DNA of 64,000 nt from UBA10349 sp003485905 (GTDB taxonomy: Bacteria; Pseudomonadota; Gammaproteobacteria; Arenicellales; Arenicellaceae). The notes beneath the pieces were generated by a model that worked only from the letters and a program-made list of their open reading frames with translations, searched no databases and was not told where the DNA came from. Positions 52,439 to 61,339 of the stretch are shown one piece after another (position 1 is the stretch's first letter; every line of letters begins with the position of its first letter). A program made the position numbers and the translations under genes. Location: assembly GCA_943787185.1 (NCBI GenBank), contig CALSLL010000003.1, positions 1-64,000 on the forward strand, read 5' to 3'.

Positions 52439-53767
52439 ATGGCTATCTGGTTAAAAAGTGGTGCAGAGGGCAAGGCTAAAGTAGAGGCAGACAAAAAAGT
52501 TCGTAGTATCGTTGAGTCTACGCTCGCAAGTATTGAAAAGCATGGTGACTACGCAGTTAGAAAATTATCTATCGAATTTGATAATTGGGAGCGTGAGGAC
52601 TACAAGCTAAGCGATATGGAAATTCAAGCTTGTCTCGACACCTTGTCGCCACAAGACATCAAGGATATTGAGTTTGCTCAAACACAAGTTCGAAATTTTG
52701 CGCAGGTGCAACGCGCGTCAATTCAGGATGTAGAAGTAGAAACTCTTCCTGGCGTAATCCTCGGTCACAAAAACATACCGCTAAATTCGGCTGGATGCTA
52801 TGTACCTGGGGGTAAGTATCCGATGCTGGCTTCGGCACATATGTCGATAATAACCGCAAAGGTCGCCGGCGTAGCGCGTGTAATCACCTGTGCCCCTCCT
52901 TTTCAAGGGAAGATTGCACCGGCGATTGTCGCAGCGCAGGCTATGGCGGGTGCAGACACAATTTACGCACTTGGCGGTATTCAAGCCGTTGGAGCAATGG
53001 CGCTTGGCACCGAGTCTATAGACGGCGTAGACATGTTGGTTGGTCCCGGTAACGCATACGTAGCAGAAGCTAAACGGCAACTTTATGGGAGAGTAGGTAT
53101 CGACTTGTTTGCCGGCCCTACCGAGACATTAATTATCGCCGACGAAAGTGTAGATGCGGAACTCTGCGCCACGGATATCCTTGGGCAAGTTGAACACGGT
53201 CCAGATAGTCCCGGTATATTGCTCACCAACTCTGAAAAATTAGCACGCGAAACTCTGCTAGAGATTGAGCGATTGCTGAAAATTTTACCGACTGCAGAAC
53301 ACGCACGCAAAGCATGGGAGTCTTTTGGCGAAGTTATTGTTGCTGAAAATTATCAAGAAATGATCAGCATCGCTGACGATATTGCATCTGAACACGTGCA
53401 AGTCATGACCGAAAACCCGGATTACTTTCTAGATAACATGACTAATTATGGTGCCCTATTTCTTGGCCCCCGAACTAACGTGGCTTATGGTGATAAAGTG
53501 ATCGGCACCAACCATACGTTGCCCACCAAGAAGGCCGCACGCTATACCGGTGGTCTATGGGTAGGCAAATTCCTTAAAACCTGCACCTACCAAAAAGTGA
53601 ACACTAATGAAGCGAGTACCCTGGTTGGCGATTACTGCTCTCGATTGTGCGGACTGGAGGGTTTTGCTGGCCACGGCGAACAGGCCAATATTAGAGTGCG
53701 GCGCTATGGAGGTAGAGATGTACCCTATGCTGGCACGGTCGAACCGTCAGCAGCCACTAAAGCGTAA
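52439..53767 (+). CDS. HisD-family dehydrogenase (HpsN/sulfopropanediol-dehydrogenase-like)
   Basis: 442 aa, NAD-dependent alcohol-to-acid oxidation in two steps, zinc-dependent. Catalytic and zinc residues of the HisD family are present: GQVEHGPDS (Gln, His), ASEHVQ (Glu, His), YGDKVIGTNHTLPT (Asp) and EGFAGHGEQA (His). Catabolic neighbours instead of his genes argue against histidine synthesis; the subgroup with short N-terminus resembles HpsN, which oxidises 2,3-dihydroxypropane-1-sulfonate. No sulfolactate lyase genes are present to support that substrate. RBS GAGG 7 bases upstream. Confidence 0.85.
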   Translation: MAIWLKSGAEGKAKVEADKKVRSIVESTLASIEKHGDYAVRKLSIEFDNWEREDYKLSDMEIQACLDTLSPQDIKDIEFAQTQVRNFAQVQRASIQDVEVETLPGVILGHKNIPLNSAGCYVPGGKYPMLASAHMSIITAKVAGVARVITCAPPFQGKIAPAIVAAQAMAGADTIYALGGIQAVGAMALGTESIDGVDMLVGPGNAYVAEAKRQLYGRVGIDLFAGPTETLIIADESVDAELCATDILGQVEHGPDSPGILLTNSEKLARETLLEIERLLKILPTAEHARKAWESFGEVIVAENYQEMISIADDIASEHVQVMTENPDYFLDNMTNYGALFLGPRTNVAYGDKVIGTNHTLPTKKAARYTGGLWVGKFLKTCTYQKVNTNEASTLVGDYCSRLCGLEGFAGHGEQANIRVRRYGGRDVPYAGTVEPSAATKA

Positions 53768-53770
53768 TCA

Positions 53771-54538
53771 ATGATGGACCTTCCCACTACTCCAAGTTTT
53801 TTACTTACCGGTAAGCGCGCGGTGGTAACCGGTGCCGGAAGAGGCATCGGTTTGGCCGCTGCTTCGGCACTGTCAGCCGCAGGAGCCAGTGTGACATTAG
53901 TTGCCCGCTCCGATAATGAAATTAGCGATGCGGCTGAGCAACTTAATGCACGTGGTGATAGTGCGACTTTTCGAACACTGGACGTCTCAGATATTGCGGC
54001 CGTTGATGATTTTTTCGGTTCACAAAATGCGTTCGATATCGTCGTCAACAATGCCGGCACAAACCGACCTAAGCCGATGCTTGATGTCAGTGAAGATGAC
54101 TTCGATGCGGTACTCGACCTTAATCTTAAAAGTGTATTCTTTGTGACCCGGTCGGCGGCAGCCAAAATGGTCAAACAAAGCATCAAGGGATCTTTTATCC
54201 ACATTAGCTCGCAAATGGGGCATGTTGGTGGGCCAAATCGCTCACTCTATTGTGCGTCCAAGTGGGGGCTCGAAGGTCTCAACAAATCTGTTGCTCTAGA
54301 CCTGGCGCAACACTCAATACGAAGTAATACCATAGCCCCAACCTTTATTGATACGCCGCTTACCAAACCATTTTTTGAAGATAAGGCTTTTCGGGAAAGT
54401 GTGCTCGCAAAAATCAAATTAGGTCGACTTGGCAAGGTGGAAGACCTAATGGGTGCAGTAGTCTTTTTAGCTTCTGATGCATCCGCACTAATGACAGGCA
54501 CCAGCATGGTGATCGATGGCGGCTGGACCGCTGACTAA
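53771..54538 (+). CDS. Short-chain dehydrogenase/reductase
   Basis: 255 aa. Cofactor motif TGAGRGIG (about 19-26), NNAG, catalytic Ser in HISSQMG, and YCASK (Tyr, Lys). C-terminal SDASALMTGTSMVIDGGW is typical of classical SDRs such as gluconate or 3-oxoacyl reductases. Begins 3 bp after the HisD-like stop, so the two are surely one transcript and likely act on the same pathway. Confidence 0.92.
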   Translation: MMDLPTTPSFLLTGKRAVVTGAGRGIGLAAASALSAAGASVTLVARSDNEISDAAEQLNARGDSATFRTLDVSDIAAVDDFFGSQNAFDIVVNNAGTNRPKPMLDVSEDDFDAVLDLNLKSVFFVTRSAAAKMVKQSIKGSFIHISSQMGHVGGPNRSLYCASKWGLEGLNKSVALDLAQHSIRSNTIAPTFIDTPLTKPFFEDKAFRESVLAKIKLGRLGKVEDLMGAVVFLASDASALMTGTSMVIDGGWTAD

Positions 54539-54621
54539 GCTATTTGGGTTCTGGTCTTTGACTACTATTCGTTTACTGCCGGTCGTTTATCGAAAGCCAG
54601 CCATACAACATTTGATCTACT

Positions 54622-55566
54622 TCAATGCTCATCAAACTTTGGGAAATCTTGGCCATCTTTATACGCTAAAACAACGTCAGCGGCAGACGCGGCAAATCGT
54701 GCATATCCATCGTCAGTTGGCCAACCGATATGAGGAGTTAACACCACATTAGAAAGTCGCGTAAACGGGTGGTTTTCAGGTAATGGTTCCTGCTCGAACA
54801 CGTCGAGCCCAGCACCAGCAATCATTCCCTGCTCTAGCACCGCAATTAGCGATTTTTCATCAATGATCGCCCCTCTCGCAGTATTAACAAGATAAGCAGT
54901 AGGCTGCATTAAACTTAAACGTCGAGCATCAATGAGCCCACGGGTTTCAAGCTTGAGAGCGATATGAATTGAAACTACGTCGGCTTCACTTAATAGCGTA
55001 TCAAGTTCCCGGTATTGCGCATTTTTTTCCTGCGCCATTTTTTGATTCAACCTTGGGCTCCAGGCAATAACAGACATTCCGAAGGCACGTGCGATATTTG
55101 CAGTATGTGTCCCTACTCTTCCCAGGCCAATCACCCCGAACGTCTTGCCGTGGAGCACAGGCGTTGATGGTACGGGCCACTCTGATCGCCTTAACGCCGC
55201 ATCCAACTGCGGAATTTGTCTGCTTACAGCAAGCGTCAGAGCGATCGCCAATTCTGCAGCTCCAATCGAATACCCCGCAGATGCCTGGCCGACGCAGATT
55301 CCGCAATCCTCCGCGGCAGCAAAATCCAGATGATTCGCGTGATTGCCTGTCTGCACTATGATTTTGGCTTCAGTTAGCTGCTCAAGCAGCTCTCGATCAA
55401 ATTGGGTACGCTCGCGGTTTGCGATTAGCACATCAAATCCCTTTAGGGCTGATGCTTCACCAAATGGTTCGTTAAAAATCGTGACGTCTGCACTATCGCG
55501 CAACCGAGCAACGCCTTCAGTTGCGCTCCAAACCTTATGGATATCATCCAGTATTGCTATTCGCAT
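54622..55566 (-). CDS. D-2-hydroxyacid dehydrogenase
   Basis: 314 aa. Rossmann motif GLGRVG (about 148-153), catalytic Arg in NTARG, Glu in EQEPLPENHP and His in LTPHIGWPT, the complete set for NAD-dependent D-2-hydroxyacid dehydrogenases. Interconverts a 2-oxo acid and D-2-hydroxy acid. Convergent with the SDR gene; 41 bp after the carrier gene in its own direction. Confidence 0.92.
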   Translation of the reverse strand: MRIAILDDIHKVWSATEGVARLRDSADVTIFNEPFGEASALKGFDVLIANRERTQFDRELLEQLTEAKIIVQTGNHANHLDFAAAEDCGICVGQASAGYSIGAAELAIALTLAVSRQIPQLDAALRRSEWPVPSTPVLHGKTFGVIGLGRVGTHTANIARAFGMSVIAWSPRLNQKMAQEKNAQYRELDTLLSEADVVSIHIALKLETRGLIDARRLSLMQPTAYLVNTARGAIIDEKSLIAVLEQGMIAGAGLDVFEQEPLPENHPFTRLSNVVLTPHIGWPTDDGYARFAASAADVVLAYKDGQDFPKFDEH

Positions 55567-55607
55567 AGTTTTTCAGCCGGATAGAACTAATTTAACCCTT
55601 TCCAAAC

Positions 55608-56873
55608 CTACCCGAACAGAGCCCAACATAGCACCGCACCGACTACCGACATCGACATACCCCATATTAGCAATGCGTTAAACAACTTACGGGTATCCGT
55701 GCCAGGTGCCGCGCTGGCCATGAAAAGCGCACCTACGGTCGACAATGATGAAAGATCGACTAAACTTGCGCTCACAGCCATTGACCAGGCTATATTTAAT
55801 TCACTAATACCGCCTAGCTGTTGCGCTAGCGAGGGTACCATCGGTAAAAACGCTGGCAGAACAACACCGGAGGTGCTGCTATAAACTGATATAAAACCGG
55901 CAGCAAACGCGACTATGGCTTCAACCGTCGCAGCTGAAGAAACTGTTGCAATACCGGTTGTGATCAAATCCAAACCCTGCGTTTCACGCAACATCGATAT
56001 AAGCACGGTGACACCAGTAACCATCAAAATAACGCCCCACGGCATATTCTTAATCGCTTTGGATTCGTCTACGGTCCCCAGCAACAGCAGTACTGCCGCG
56101 ATAATAATAGCCGCCATACCGACTTCCATCGAGAAACCAACGACCGCGACAATAAGCACCACAATACCCGTTGTAGTAAGCCAGTGTTGAGTACTCATTT
56201 CGGATGTATCTTCGCTACTGTCGATCCCTTCGGCAATTCCATCGACATTAACCTCCCGACCGCCGCTACGCAGAATTTTCCAACCACCCAATAGCGCAAA
56301 CCCAACCACGCCAACTAGCGCGTGTGCAAAGGCGTTATAACCGAAGGTGTACCACTCATAACCGCCAAGCCCAATCCGTTCCATTACGCCGTGCGCCACA
56401 ATTCCGGTAGGTGCGAATGGTGACAAGGTTCCGGCAAGTACACCATTTCCAGCCATAATAGCCATTAATAGTGGAGAAATTCTTGCACGTGCAGCTGCAG
56501 CCATTGCAGGCGGCGCGAGCAAAGCGCTTGCCGGTGTTGCCCCGGCGCCAATGGTCGCAATGAAAAAACCTACCATAAAAAACATAAAGGGTAGCGCGAG
56601 CGCATTCCCTCGACAGAGCCGCACTGCATAGTCTGTTAATCGTGCAAGCGTGCCATTACAGTTAGCGATAGAAAACAGCAGCGTTACGCTGACAAGCGTA
56701 ATCAAAAGGTCTGTTGGGAAACCTGCCAGCACCGCGTCCGGCGACATACCCCCGAGAAAAACACCAACAATTAGTGCCAGCGCAATCGACAGCACGCCAA
56801 TATTGATGGTGGTAGTACAACTCAGAATAACCGCTAGCAGCAACGCTGCAACCGATATCCAGGCTAAACTCAC
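55608..56873 (-). CDS. MatC-type dicarboxylate carrier
   Basis: 421 aa, about 11-12 TM segments. N-terminal region INIGVLSIALALIVGVFLGGM and FPTDLLITLVSVTLLFSIA is typical of MatC (malonate/dicarboxylate carrier N-terminus, PF07158), in the ion-transporter superfamily. Start is GTG, overlapping the PrpD-like stop (GTGA), which indicates coupling. Probably imports the anionic substrate of this catabolic group. Confidence 0.85.
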   Translation of the reverse strand: MSLAWISVAALLLAVILSCTTTINIGVLSIALALIVGVFLGGMSPDAVLAGFPTDLLITLVSVTLLFSIANCNGTLARLTDYAVRLCRGNALALPFMFFMVGFFIATIGAGATPASALLAPPAMAAAARARISPLLMAIMAGNGVLAGTLSPFAPTGIVAHGVMERIGLGGYEWYTFGYNAFAHALVGVVGFALLGGWKILRSGGREVNVDGIAEGIDSSEDTSEMSTQHWLTTTGIVVLIVAVVGFSMEVGMAAIIIAAVLLLLGTVDESKAIKNMPWGVILMVTGVTVLISMLRETQGLDLITTGIATVSSAATVEAIVAFAAGFISVYSSTSGVVLPAFLPMVPSLAQQLGGISELNIAWSMAVSASLVDLSSLSTVGALFMASAAPGTDTRKLFNALLIWGMSMSVVGAVLCWALFG

Positions 56874-58291
56874 TTGCCAACCTCTGGCTGCGGTACAAGT
56901 TTTTGAACCAGCTCCTGAACATTAGCCATACTCTCTAGTGATTCCACCGAGCTAAATAGCTCTGATGCCTCAGAATCACTTAATACGAGTTGCGCACAAT
57001 CATTAAATTTTTCTAGCAGGTCATCGCGAGAAAATGGAGCATCCGGGCCACCACGATAATGTTCGTTAGCTACTTGTACCAAGGTTTGCCCATCATCCAT
57101 ATCTACCTCGACAGTACTTCTTATCTTCTCCCAACCTTGCGCTTCTATTTCTGGATCGAGAATGCATTCAACTTTCTGCATCAGCGCTTGAACTGGTTCA
57201 CTACGAACAAAATCATCATTAAACTCATGCACCCCTGCTTTGCGCCTTAAAGCGATAGCACTGACCATGAATGCTGGGCAGAATTTTGCTTCTAGCTCGT
57301 TGCTGGCAATGGGATAACGCAGCGGATTTAATATATTGGAACCCGCAAGTACCCGAATATTCTTGATATTCGATGCATCGACATCATGCTCGATAACCAG
57401 TTTACGCATTGCATCCATGGTTGGATGACCAAGTACACCGCAAGGATATGGTTTGATCGAAACACCCGGCCAAACAATCGTATGAGGGTCGCCAATTTTG
57501 CCAACGATACGATCAACATCAAACCCTTTACCATGGCTAAACGAACTGAAGAAACCCCAAGGCGGATCGAGTGCATCCTGTCCACCGGTAAATCCACGCT
57601 CGGCAAGTTCTGCAGCAATTACCCCATTCTCGGCGGCCCGACCAACGTGCAATGGTTTGGTCATACTGCCAAAATTTACCCGAATACCAGATGCCGAACT
57701 GGCTGCAATAGCTAACATGTGCGGTAGTTGATCCCTATTTAACTTGAGTAATTTCGCGGCAGCAACCGCCGCACCAAACGTACCAATAGTGCCAGAACTG
57801 TGGAAGCCCTGCATGTAATGACTAGGGTTGATTGCCTCTGCAATCTTACACTCAACTTCGAATCCAGTTAAAAAAGCTTCAAGAAATGTCGAACCAGACA
57901 CCCCGTCTCGTTCGCCGATTGCAAGTGCCGCGACGAGCGGAGGAATAGTTGGATGAGTTAACAGCCCAAATATACGATCTGCGCTGGTAGCTAGTTGAGT
58001 ATCATCCCAATCAAGTGCATGCCCACTAGTGCCATTGATTAATGCCGCATTTGATGCCGTAGTGCTTAATGCCGTGCTCCCAAAAGCTGTCGATTGGGCA
58101 TTTGCGCCTAGATCCTCAACAAAGTCTCTGATGATTTCGCCTGCCGGCTGCGTTGAACCAGCCAACATGACGCCGAGCCCGTCAATGATACAACGCTTGC
58201 CAATAACAAGAGACTCTTCCGGAAACTGATCTATACGTGCCCCATCTATAAAATTTACGACGGCCGTGGTAACTGACGAAGTATTAGACAT
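56870..58291 (-). CDS. MmgE/PrpD family protein
   Basis: 473 aa, alpha-helical dehydratase family that includes 2-methylcitrate dehydratase PrpD and cis-aconitate decarboxylase. Seen: GTSGHALDWDDT (about 87-98) and LHVGRAAENGVIAAELAERGFTG, hallmarks of the family, plus the HPTIPPLVAALA segment. No prpB/prpC genes here, so propionate catabolism is unlikely; a hydro-lyase for another tricarboxylic or dicarboxylic substrate is more likely. Overlaps the MatC start by 4 bases. Confidence 0.9.
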   Translation of the reverse strand: MSNTSSVTTAVVNFIDGARIDQFPEESLVIGKRCIIDGLGVMLAGSTQPAGEIIRDFVEDLGANAQSTAFGSTALSTTASNAALINGTSGHALDWDDTQLATSADRIFGLLTHPTIPPLVAALAIGERDGVSGSTFLEAFLTGFEVECKIAEAINPSHYMQGFHSSGTIGTFGAAVAAAKLLKLNRDQLPHMLAIAASSASGIRVNFGSMTKPLHVGRAAENGVIAAELAERGFTGGQDALDPPWGFFSSFSHGKGFDVDRIVGKIGDPHTIVWPGVSIKPYPCGVLGHPTMDAMRKLVIEHDVDASNIKNIRVLAGSNILNPLRYPIASNELEAKFCPAFMVSAIALRRKAGVHEFNDDFVRSEPVQALMQKVECILDPEIEAQGWEKIRSTVEVDMDDGQTLVQVANEHYRGGPDAPFSRDDLLEKFNDCAQLVLSDSEASELFSSVESLESMANVQELVQKLVPQPEVGK

Positions 58292-58407
58292 ATTGTTTTT
58301 ATTTTAGTTGGTTATTCTTAAATACGTGGGCGGTAGTATAACTACTAAATTTTGACCTTGAAATTGCTTATTACAAAAGTAAATAGGACTTCAAGCTATT
58401 GGTTTTA

Positions 58408-60009
58408 TTAGAAAATCCCCAAAAACTCCTCATGGGTAGTAATTCCACCGTGGACCGGCACGTGTCTTTCAACATTGAGTTTTAGTTTCTTGATATTTTC
58501 ATGCAGGGTTCGCATTCCGACTGTCGGGCCTTGCAGCGCCTGCCCTCTTGGTGAATAAAGGTCTGCATTCATCAAGATGCCCTCTTTGGGAAGATAAGCA
58601 ATCAGCATGTCTTCGCTATGAATTCCCTCCCGCAGTGAGTTATCACCGAGCTCATAAGCCATATCTTGCACTCGAATGACTTCCAAAATTTGTTCGCCAT
58701 CTGTTACAACGTATTTCCCGGTGCGACGCACATCACCATCCACAGTCTCAATCGGTGCAGGTCGCCTGCTAATCCAGTACATTGGAGTGAACTTCGACAT
58801 CCGATCCGGTTGCAAGGTTCTTGGCGCCGGATGAAACAGGATGTCCAGGTAGTACTGTTTATTCGATTCGTGGGTCACAATCGTAGTGCCTTGAGACAAG
58901 TAAGTGCGTAGCCCGCCCGCGTGATCGAAATGATGATGCGTATTTATTACGTATTGAATGGGTTTGTCAGGAACCAAGCGAGTAGCTTCTGCGATTACCG
59001 CCAGCGAGCGCGCCTCATTCTTGGGGGCTTCTACTATCGCAACATAGTCACGAAACTCAACCAGCAGACTATGATGAGACCCACCAGCAAGCCGCCACAC
59101 GCCATTAGCGAGCTCCATTGACTCTACTACTGGAATCGGTGCTACAGCCGTTTTTACCGTGTCTGGTACAGGTGATATCGCTACGTCCCCATTAATCTTC
59201 ACGTTTACGATATCGTACTGATAGTAATTGTGCGCAGAGTTCAGCCTGGGGTCGGCTTGATGTGTATGCAACTGCATAGGAAACATCACGCCATCAATAT
59301 CCTGATAACGGGTATAGCGCATCTCATAATCCATGTCGCCGTATACGGGGTTCGGTATCCAGGTACCCACAAGCTCGACTAAATTTCCATCTGTGATCGT
59401 GCCATTAATTTTATACTTATCCATATAGGTGAACGACACAATAGTCACCTGTCTGCCAAACTGTGATACACCAAAATCTGAAGCGCCTACGATTGGCAGC
59501 GAAATTGCCGTTGCGTCCTCGGCCGATAATGCAGCCTTCAAGAATCCGTGCGGGGTAATCGCTATTTCAAGCTGACGAAGTTCATCATAAGGAATACCAT
59601 CGAGATAAGGCCTTGTGAGTACGATCGGGCTACCATCCTCGCGAATATCCCAAGCATAACTGCCATTTGTAATTGACGTGATGCGCTGGGGCACCATTGT
59701 CTCCCTACCAAACAATGGATAATCACCCTGTTGCCTCGTGTAATCTTCGCGTGACCATCCGGCGTCGAAATCGATACTGCGAGTATAGTCAACAACTTGA
59801 TAAGTTGGCCAACCGCCGCTTACCGAATACTGTTGCCCGATTCTTGAAGAGAATCCTGAGCCGGAATATTCAATAGTTTGTAGAGCGTCGGAGCCCATAG
59901 CTTCAATCGAAGCTAAAAGTACAGTGCGAGCATCAACTTCTTGAGCCGAAACCGTCCCAAAGCCGAACCCGAGTAAAGTAGCTGTAACAAGTATCGTTAA
60001 GATTCGCAT
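58408..60009 (-). CDS. Exported metallo-beta-lactamase-fold hydrolase, large
   Basis: 533 aa. Signal peptide ends VSA (about residue 22). The first about 290 residues have no recognised domain (beta-rich). The C-terminal part is a metallo-beta-lactamase fold with an intact zinc motif THHHFDHAGG, an additional His in VTHES, Asp in ILMNADLYS and His in VPVHGG. RBS AGGAG. Follows the AHH gene at 60075 by 65 bp; same direction, probably co-transcribed. Confidence 0.9.
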   Translation of the reverse strand: MRILTILVTATLLGFGFGTVSAQEVDARTVLLASIEAMGSDALQTIEYSGSGFSSRIGQQYSVSGGWPTYQVVDYTRSIDFDAGWSREDYTRQQGDYPLFGRETMVPQRITSITNGSYAWDIREDGSPIVLTRPYLDGIPYDELRQLEIAITPHGFLKAALSAEDATAISLPIVGASDFGVSQFGRQVTIVSFTYMDKYKINGTITDGNLVELVGTWIPNPVYGDMDYEMRYTRYQDIDGVMFPMQLHTHQADPRLNSAHNYYQYDIVNVKINGDVAISPVPDTVKTAVAPIPVVESMELANGVWRLAGGSHHSLLVEFRDYVAIVEAPKNEARSLAVIAEATRLVPDKPIQYVINTHHHFDHAGGLRTYLSQGTTIVTHESNKQYYLDILFHPAPRTLQPDRMSKFTPMYWISRRPAPIETVDGDVRRTGKYVVTDGEQILEVIRVQDMAYELGDNSLREGIHSEDMLIAYLPKEGILMNADLYSPRGQALQGPTVGMRTLHENIKKLKLNVERHVPVHGGITTHEEFLGIF

Positions 60010-60074
60010 GGTGTGAACTCCTGGTTTCTGGGCTCTGTTTGTTAGCCGCTAGTTCTGGCAAACATCGCTATGCA

Positions 60075-61136
60075 TTATTCGACGGCGCGATCATCACAAT
60101 TGTATGGTGCATAAGGAATGTCGGATAAATATACCGTATCTTCTCTGCTCATCGTATCTTCCCAAAATAAGGGATCTTCAGCGACATATGTCCTATGGAT
60201 AGCGTTATTTTCTACATCTAGAGTGTATCGTTCAACCGTATGAAACTGTTGACTATGAACTGGCCCCCTACTCAATGAAGGGGTTGCCTGTGCGAGTGTG
60301 TAGCCAATAGTATCAACCACTAAAACGTCACCTTCCCATCTACCAATTGAATGTCCATTCCAACTTGGCTCGATATTCTCTGGGTGCTGTTCCATATTCA
60401 TGTGGATTTCTTTAACAACATCCATAAAACCCTGCAGGAAAGTAATTTTATCTGCAGCTTGGATTATTCGATTAGGATTTTGGTTATATATCCAATCGTT
60501 CATCACATCCCTAGGAGTGCAATCTAATCGACCAGTTATGTTATCGCCTTCGGCCAGTTTTGCAGCGGCCACGGCTGCAGTGCCCGCGGGGGTCAAATTA
60601 ATCCTGGGAGGTCGTGACCCCAAAAAATTTGGCACAATATCTCCAGGGTCCGGCAGATGTTGAACCGCAGCCCAATCGCCAGCGATGTTCGGCGTACCCC
60701 AAGCGGTTCTCAAGGGGCGTTTCGCACTTATCTCAGACTTATTCTCTTCAAGCTGTTGATAGCGTTGTATGGTTGCCCCGCCATTAAACGATATGGTCTC
60801 AATGTAGCAAGTAGTGGGTTCCTTACGTGAGGGTTTGGCTAGCAGGTCAATTCGAGTGCCGGTAGCAAACATCTCCTTGCTCCACCCAGATCGCATTAAC
60901 ACATTAGCTCCACGCATTTCACAATGCCAATTGATCACCTCCCCGTTATTATCGGCCACATCAAAATATACGTAAGCATGAGGGTTAACGAAAGCAACGT
61001 CGGTGATAACACCGCCAATCGTAAACTCGGTTGATAAGTCGAATTGACCCGAGGTGCCGTGATGCGCACTTGCTGCGGGTGCAAACAACAGTGAAACCCA
61101 AAGATTCAAAAATCGAGTTTTCATAAAGAGTGTCAT
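60075..61136 (-). CDS. Exported AHH two-domain protein (DUF6152-like)
   Basis: 353 aa; an ATG at 61124 is an alternative start, and neither has a strong RBS. Signal ends ASA before His-His (AHHGTSGQF). N-terminal domain: VAFVNPHAYVYFDV; paired cysteines in WHCEMRG and TTCYIETI. C-terminal domain: LDCTPRDVMNDW, NGHSIGRWEGDVLVVDTIGY, EDPLFWEDTMSRED and terminal PYNCDD. Forms a subgroup with 29169. Upstream of the large exported hydrolase. Confidence 0.83.
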   Translation of the reverse strand: MTLFMKTRFLNLWVSLLFAPAASAHHGTSGQFDLSTEFTIGGVITDVAFVNPHAYVYFDVADNNGEVINWHCEMRGANVLMRSGWSKEMFATGTRIDLLAKPSRKEPTTCYIETISFNGGATIQRYQQLEENKSEISAKRPLRTAWGTPNIAGDWAAVQHLPDPGDIVPNFLGSRPPRINLTPAGTAAVAAAKLAEGDNITGRLDCTPRDVMNDWIYNQNPNRIIQAADKITFLQGFMDVVKEIHMNMEQHPENIEPSWNGHSIGRWEGDVLVVDTIGYTLAQATPSLSRGPVHSQQFHTVERYTLDVENNAIHRTYVAEDPLFWEDTMSREDTVYLSDIPYAPYNCDDRAVE

Positions 61137-61228
61137 TAGTGTCTTTGGGCCTAAGCCAGTGATTGCGAGTGATTACCTGTATTGAGCCGAGTATTCCATG
61201 TTCATATAACCTAGTGTACTTAAATTAT

Positions 61229-61243
61229 GAAACAGATTGTTTC
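61229..61243. promoter_or_regulatory. Inverted repeat in a divergent promoter region
   Basis: GAAACA-GAT-TGTTTC, a 6-3-6 inverted repeat between the leftward AHH gene and the rightward hydrolase gene. Related words TGTTC, GGAACA and TGTTCT occur nearby (61199-61290). A repressor site is possible; no regulator gene is in the window. Confidence 0.3.
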
Positions 61244-61339
61244 GCAAATATCGGAACAATGAAATTACCAATCAAACTAAAACCTGTTCTATACTCCTGA
61301 CAACTTAAATTTGTCTAAAATAATTTCGAGGAATTCCTG

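Noticed and set aside
52439..53767. HisD for histidine synthesis
   Set aside because: No other his genes nearby, and it lies with an SDR and other catabolic genes.
56870..58291. 2-methylcitrate dehydratase (prpD) of propionate catabolism
   Set aside because: prpB, prpC and regulators are missing; only the family is supported.
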